NCBI GenBank assembly: GCA_934636465.1
Contig: CAKUAR010000020.1
Location: 1-36,544 of the forward strand
Source: an uncultured Muribaculaceae bacterium
Lineage (GTDB): Bacteria > Bacteroidota > Bacteroidia > Bacteroidales > Muribaculaceae
Reading direction: 5' to 3'
DNA length: 36,544 bases
The position numbers and the translations under genes are program-made. The notes under the pieces were generated by a model. That model was not told the origin of the DNA. It searched no databases and worked only from the letters and a program-made list of their open reading frames with translations. Positions 32,630-36,544 of this stretch are shown here, in pieces. Position 1 is the stretch's first letter. Every line of letters begins with the position of its first letter.

Positions 32630-33394
32630 ATGACTAAGGAAGAACGTCACTCTTTCATCAACGATATACTCCTCAAGCAAGGCTCAATACCCGTGTCGGA
32701 GCTTGCTGAAAGGCTCGAAGTGTCGGCAGTAACCATTCGCAAGGATTTAACGGAAATGGAGAAAGAGAGCAAGCTCTACCGCAGTCATGGCAAGGCTATT
32801 CTCATAAACCCCTACATCAACAACCGCTCGGTTAACATCAAGGAGAAAATCAACGTTGACGAGAAGCAGCTCATCGGTCACGAAGCCGCAAAGCTCATAA
32901 CCGTTGACGACAGCATAATACTTGCCTCCGGCACCACAGTGCACGCGTTGGCCAACAACATTCACACCAATGAGCGGCTCACCGTGGTCTCGGCCTCGCT
33001 CCCGGCCTCAATGGCTCTGGCGCAAAACGAGAGCATCAACATAATTCAGCTTGGCGGCTGGCTTCGCCACAGCAGCCTGTCGGTCACAGGCCAATACAGC
33101 AAGCAAATCCTCAACGACTGCTCGTTCAGCAAACTCTATATGGGCGTTGACGGCATCGACTTTGAGTATGGCCTCACCACCACCGACATTCGCGAGGCAG
33201 AGCTCAACCGCAGCATGATGGAGTCAGCCCAAAAGACAATCGTTCTTGCCGACTCTTCCAAATTCGGCCGTCGCGGCTTTGCCAAAATCTGCAATATGGA
33301 AGACGTTGACATCATCATCACCGACGCCGGCATATCGCCCAAAAACGCCGCTGCTGTCGAAGCCCTCGGCATAGAGTTAATTATTGCACAATAA
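32630..33394 (+). CDS. DeoR-family transcriptional regulator, probably GlpR-like
   Basis: A 254-residue regulator. The N-terminal winged helix-turn-helix (about 5-57) has I-P-V-S-E-L-A-E-R-L-E-V-S-A-V-T-I-R-K-D-L, and the wing is Y-R-S-H-G-K-A. The C-terminal DeoR sensor domain (about 75-230) has the sugar-phosphate-isomerase-like fold marks I-I-L-A-S-G-T-T-V and Y-M-G-V-D-G-I-D-F-E-Y-G-L-T-T, then V-L-A-D-S-S-K-F-G. Such regulators sense phosphorylated sugars or glycerol-3-phosphate. The divergent position next to glpABC makes a GlpR-type role likely; the ligand itself is inferred from context. Confidence 0.85.
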   Translation: MTKEERHSFINDILLKQGSIPVSELAERLEVSAVTIRKDLTEMEKESKLYRSHGKAILINPYINNRSVNIKEKINVDEKQLIGHEAAKLITVDDSIILASGTTVHALANNIHTNERLTVVSASLPASMALAQNESINIIQLGGWLRHSSLSVTGQYSKQILNDCSFSKLYMGVDGIDFEYGLTTTDIREAELNRSMMESAQKTIVLADSSKFGRRGFAKICNMEDVDIIITDAGISPKNAAAVEALGIELIIAQ

Positions 33395-33574
33395 ATACAC
33401 ACACAAACGCCCGCCAGTGCTAATCTGCAAAAAAACTGGCTACCAAAACACACCCAGGCCTTAAATACACACACAAATATTCTATAACTCAACTTCAGCA
33501 TTCCGCATCAGCCCACCACCCAACCGGCTCTTGCGGACTGTTGTTTTTATATTGTTTTTAACGGCAAAGAGGGC

Positions 33575-33602
33575 TTTGTTTCGCCAAAAAGCCGTAACTT
33601 TG
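33575..33602 (+). promoter_or_regulatory. Promoter for rlmN
   Basis: A perfect TAACTTTG at 33595-33602, with TTTG at 33575-33578 sixteen bases before, slightly closer than usual. The leader to ATG 33633 is about 24 bases. Confidence 0.5.
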
Positions 33603-33632
33603 TAATCTATTTATATTTAGACATCAAATTCA

Positions 33633-34715
33633 ATGGAAATCAAGAATAAGCAACGCAAGCCGCTCGCCGGCATGACACTCGACGACCTGCGCAAGGTCAC
33701 TGCCGACCTCGGCATGCCACGTTTCGTGGCCACACAGCTGGCTCAATGGATTTATGGCAAGCGCGTCAACTCTTTCGACGAGATGCGAAACATCTCCAAG
33801 GCCAACCGTGAGCTACTCGACAAAGACTACAAAGTGGGACTTTACGCGCCGTCAAGTGCGCAGAAAAGCGAAGACGGCACAGTGAAATATCTTTTCAAGG
33901 CAGGCGAGGAGCAGGCCGTGGAGTCAGTGTATATTCCAGAGGACGACCGCAGCACGCTCTGCATCTCGTCACAAAAAGGCTGCCGCATGAATTGCTACTT
34001 CTGCATGACCGGCCACCAGGGCTTCCACGGACAGCTCACCGCCAACCAAATCATCAACCAGGTGCTCAGCGTGCCAGAGTCGGCAAGTCTGACGAATGTG
34101 GTGTTTATGGGCATGGGCGAGCCGTGCGACAACCTCGACAACGTAATGAAGGCAATAGAAATCCTCACCGCCGACTGGGGTCTTGCGTGGAGTCCAAAGC
34201 GTGTCACCGTGTCAACCGTGGGACTGAAGCCCGGACTGAAAAAGCTCGTTGAGGAAACAAACGTACACATAGCCGTGAGCGTTCACAATGCAGTGCCGGA
34301 GGAGCGCATGCAGATGATGCCAATAGAGCGAGTATATCCCATAAAAGAAGTGCTTGAGATGCTTGGCAAATATGACTTCGCCCACCAGCGCCGCCTCTCC
34401 ATAGAGTACATCATGTGGCAATGGTTCAACGACGACATTTCTCACGCCGAGGCTTTGCGCGAAATCATTCCCGACGAGCACGTGAGAGTTAACCTGATAC
34501 GCTATCACATGATTCCGGGCATACCCAAGCTGCGCACATCGAGCGACGAGCGCATGACACAATTCCGCGACTACCTCAATGGTCACGGCGTGACCTGCAC
34601 CATACGCCGCAGCCGGGGCGAGGACATTTCGGCAGCCTGCGGCATGCTTGCCGGCAAAGTGAAAGGCAAGCCCAACGCCACCCCAGGCAATTACAAAGAC
34701 AAGGCTGAGCAATAA
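33633..34715 (+). CDS. rlmN: 23S rRNA (adenine2503-C2)-methyltransferase, dual-specificity RlmN
   Basis: A 360-residue radical-SAM enzyme that methylates C2 of A2503 in 23S rRNA and usually A37 of some tRNAs. The 4Fe-4S radical-SAM motif is C117-x3-C121-x2-C124 (GCRMNCYFC). The S-adenosylmethionine glycine segment is V-F-M-G-M-G-E-P. The C-terminal catalytic Cys is at about 336 in G-E-D-I-S-A-A-C-G-M-L; the cluster-side partner would be in the region of C117-C124. The N-terminal helical domain (about 12-65) matches the accessory domain of RlmN. It is a single-gene unit with its own promoter and a strong terminator. Confidence 0.96.
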   Translation: MEIKNKQRKPLAGMTLDDLRKVTADLGMPRFVATQLAQWIYGKRVNSFDEMRNISKANRELLDKDYKVGLYAPSSAQKSEDGTVKYLFKAGEEQAVESVYIPEDDRSTLCISSQKGCRMNCYFCMTGHQGFHGQLTANQIINQVLSVPESASLTNVVFMGMGEPCDNLDNVMKAIEILTADWGLAWSPKRVTVSTVGLKPGLKKLVEETNVHIAVSVHNAVPEERMQMMPIERVYPIKEVLEMLGKYDFAHQRRLSIEYIMWQWFNDDISHAEALREIIPDEHVRVNLIRYHMIPGIPKLRTSSDERMTQFRDYLNGHGVTCTIRRSRGEDISAACGMLAGKVKGKPNATPGNYKDKAEQ

Positions 34716-34786
34716 CGTGCCGTGGGTGCGCTGAAAGTGCTCACCGACACATCACGCCCACACATTATTATAAAAAGGGAACAATC

Positions 34787-34828
34787 AATCAGCCGTGCGC
34801 CCCGATGAGTGGCGCACGGCTGATTTTT
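34787..34828 (+). terminator. Strong terminator after rlmN
   Basis: Fifteen perfectly paired bases (34787-34801 with 34811-34825), nine-base loop, then a run of five T (34824-34828). It is the strongest hairpin in the window. Confidence 0.85.
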
Positions 34829-35013
34829 CACTGCACGAACCACAAAAATCGCCCCAAAATTGCCAAACAACCGCCATAGCCCCTTTAACGTTTGATAGTT
34901 AAAACAAGCAGCAAAACGCATCAATTTAACTCATTTTTGCCAAAATGGCGTTTTAGAAGCTATTTTTAACGATTAAATACAAGTTTTTTATGCTCCAGTT
35001 CAAAAAAAGTAAC

Positions 35014-35021
35014 TACTTTTG
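35014..35021 (+). promoter_or_regulatory. -7 box for the inositol-phosphate synthase gene
   Basis: A perfect TACTTTTG at 35014-35021, about 65 bases before the ATG at 35087. No good TTG at the usual -33 distance. Confidence 0.45.
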
Positions 35022-35086
35022 GCGTTGTGAACAAACAACACAAAAACTGAAAATAAACATAACAAATAAAAAGAATCATTTGAATT

Positions 35087-36391
35087 ATGAAAAAAACTGA
35101 CGTAAAGCCCGCTACCGGTAAGTTAGGTATCATGGTAGTTGGATTGGGTGCTGTTAGCACCACTTTCATGACTGGTGTTTTAATGGTACGCAAAGGCTTA
35201 GGCAAACCTGTGGGCTCAATGACCCAATATGACAAAATCCGCGTATCTGCCGATTCTAAAGAATATTTGCACTACAAAGACATCGTTCCTATTGCTGATT
35301 TGAACGACATAGTGTTTGGCGCATGGGACGTTTATCCTGCCAACGCCTATGAGAGCGCATGCAACGCACACGTTCTCCAACCAAAGGACATCGAGCCAGT
35401 TAAAGACGAACTCGAGAAAATCGTTCCTATCAAGGCCGCTTTCGACAAGAACTATGCAAAACGCCTCGACGGCAACAATGTGAAGCAATGCAAAGACCGC
35501 TGGGACATGATGGAGCAAGTGCGCGAAGACATTCGCAACTTCAAGAAGACAACTGGTGTTGACCGTGTTGTTGTGCTCTGGGCTGCTTCTACTGAAATCT
35601 ACGTTGCCCCCGACATGAAGTATCACGGAACAGTTGCCGCTCTCGAAGCCGCAATGAAGGCCGACGACACTGCCCACATAGCACCATCTATGTGCTACGC
35701 TTATGCAGCTCTGCAAGAGGACTGCCCATTTGTGATGGGTGCTCCTAACACCACTGTTGACATTCCTGCCATGTGGCAACTCGCAGAAGAGAAGAAAGTG
35801 CCTATCGCAGGCAAGGACTTCAAGACTGGCCAAACTCTGGTTAAGTCAGGTTTCGCTCCTATCATCGGCACTCGTTGTCTCGGCTTGAACGGCTGGTTCT
35901 CTACCAACATTCTTGGCAACCGCGACGGTCTCGTGCTCGACGAGCCAGCTAACTTCCGCACAAAAGAGGTGAGCAAGCTCTCTACTCTTGAGACTATCCT
36001 CGAGGGCAGCAAGCAACCCGACCTCTATGGTAACTACTATCACAAAGTGCGCATCAACTACTACCCACCGCGCGACGACAACAAGGAAGGCTGGGACAAC
36101 ATCGACATCTTCGGCTGGTTGGGCTACCCAATGCAGATTAAGATTAACTTCTTGTGCCGCGACTCTATCCTTGCAGCTCCTCTGTGCTTAGACCTCACTC
36201 TCCTCATCGACCTTGCTCACCGCGCTGGCCGCTACGGCACTCAACGCTTCTTGAGCTTCTTCTTGAAGAGCCCTATGCACGACTACACTCAAGGCGAGGA
36301 AGCTGTTAACCACTTGTTCCAACAATACGTTATGCTCAAGAACGCTCTGCGCGAAATGGGCGGTTACGAAGCTTACGAGGCAATTGACTAA
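35087..36391 (+). CDS. ino1: Inositol-3-phosphate synthase
   Basis: A 434-residue NAD-dependent enzyme that converts glucose 6-phosphate to 1D-myo-inositol 3-phosphate. The Rossmann motif is L-G-I-M-V-V-G-L-G-A-V-S-T-T (13-26). Later segments V-V-L-W-A-A-S-T-E-I, N-T-T-V-D-I-P-A-M, G-K-D-F-K-T-G-Q-T and Y-P-M-Q-I-K-I-N-F-L-C-R-D-S match the catalytic domain of bacterial MIPS. In Bacteroides this enzyme begins the inositol-lipid pathway (phosphatidylinositol and inositol sphingolipids), with the next genes normally downstream. Here an IS3-family element begins 80 bases after the stop codon, so the next genes, if present, lie beyond it. Codon choice (many GTT, TCT, CTC) is unlike the neighbours and suggests strong expression. 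Confidence 0.95.
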   Translation: MKKTDVKPATGKLGIMVVGLGAVSTTFMTGVLMVRKGLGKPVGSMTQYDKIRVSADSKEYLHYKDIVPIADLNDIVFGAWDVYPANAYESACNAHVLQPKDIEPVKDELEKIVPIKAAFDKNYAKRLDGNNVKQCKDRWDMMEQVREDIRNFKKTTGVDRVVVLWAASTEIYVAPDMKYHGTVAALEAAMKADDTAHIAPSMCYAYAALQEDCPFVMGAPNTTVDIPAMWQLAEEKKVPIAGKDFKTGQTLVKSGFAPIIGTRCLGLNGWFSTNILGNRDGLVLDEPANFRTKEVSKLSTLETILEGSKQPDLYGNYYHKVRINYYPPRDDNKEGWDNIDIFGWLGYPMQIKINFLCRDSILAAPLCLDLTLLIDLAHRAGRYGTQRFLSFFLKSPMHDYTQGEEAVNHLFQQYVMLKNALREMGGYEAYEAID

Positions 36392-36470
36392 TTAAAAAAC
36401 AAAACGACAACACATTGGCTCCGCAATAAAAGCCAGTAACGATACACAGAAACACCCCCTTGGGCAGCTG

Positions 36471-36544
36471 TGAACTGCACCCCAAAAGTTGGACACAAAA
36501 CTTTTGGGGTGCATTATGTATAGGCGTCACAATTATGAAGAACG
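36471..36544 (+). mobile_element. Left end of an IS3-family (IS150-like) insertion sequence
   Basis: From 36471 the sequence TGAACTGCACCCCAAAAGTT begins like the terminal inverted repeat of the IS150 group (TGxACTGCACCC...GTTGGAC). A perfect 15-base inverted repeat (36476-36490 with 36499-36513) overlaps this end, followed 22 bases later by an ATG at 36535 (M-K-N...) in the position of orfA, cut by the window edge. The terminal hairpin would hide the orfA start region from outside transcripts, as in several insertion sequences. The other end and orfB are outside the window. Confidence 0.7.
36476..36513. repeat. Perfect 15-base inverted repeat inside the IS3-type end
   Basis: Arms 36476-36490 (TGCACCCCAAAAGTT) and 36499-36513 (AACTTTTGGGGTGCA) with an eight-base loop. 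It overlaps the outer inverted repeat of the element rather than being a separate feature of the chromosome. Confidence 0.8.

Noticed and set aside
1..36544. CRISPR arrays, restriction-modification or phage-defence genes
   Set aside because: I found no regularly spaced repeats, cas-like genes, methyltransferase-specific motifs (apart from RlmN) or toxin-antitoxin pairs in the window.

Overview
The window comes from a member of the Bacteroidales, most likely a gut or host-associated commensal. The reasons are: promoters of the Bacteroidetes type (a TTG/TTTG box about 19-22 bases before TAnnTTTG) in front of most transcription units; start codons mostly without a Shine-Dalgarno sequence; a PorV-type type IX secretion protein followed by ispF; a glpABC operon with a divergent DeoR regulator; and small families typical of the order (DUF3256, SUI1-like factor, 2x[4Fe-4S] ferredoxin). 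Family level cannot be fixed from this piece; Muribaculaceae is a guess.

Layout. 1-240: the 3' end of an IS30-type transposase gene, cut by the window edge, followed by a promoter. 338-7527: a plus-strand block with an alpha/beta hydrolase, porV, ispF, a DEAD-box RNA helicase with a DbpA-type RNA-binding domain, a DUF3256 exported protein, and xseA-xseB (exonuclease VII). 7740-9281: an AT-rich two-gene unit for a lipoprotein with a papain/C39-like Cys-His-Asn pattern and a small exported protein of unknown family (paralogue A). 9362-16479 (minus): a Bax-inhibitor-1 protein, argS, an AddA/RecB-like helicase-nuclease, a SUI1-like factor and a small four-helix membrane protein. 16593-18343 (plus): a YitT-type transporter and a lipoprotein. 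18577-22207: three more members of the same exported family as paralogue A (B and C in a minus-strand operon, D on the plus strand), separated by a decayed IS4-type transposase. 22307-27161 (minus): a 55-residue ferredoxin, thymidine kinase, and an operon aspS - NIF3-like - zinc-ribbon coiled-coil protein. 27410-27483: tRNA-Pro(UGG) with its own promoter and terminator. About 27643-27787 (minus): a probable small non-coding RNA with promoter and terminator. 28044-33394: glpABC (minus) and a divergent glpR-like regulator (plus). 33633-36391 (plus): rlmN and an inositol-phosphate synthase, followed by the left end of an IS3-family (IS150-like) element that runs off the window.

Most of the window is housekeeping (translation, DNA repair, isoprenoid and nucleotide metabolism, respiration on glycerol-3-phosphate). 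The least explained part is the four-member exported family between 8.5 and 22.2 kb. I recognise no domain in it, but its members share a clear set of spaced motifs. The small RNA candidate is the second item most worth testing.
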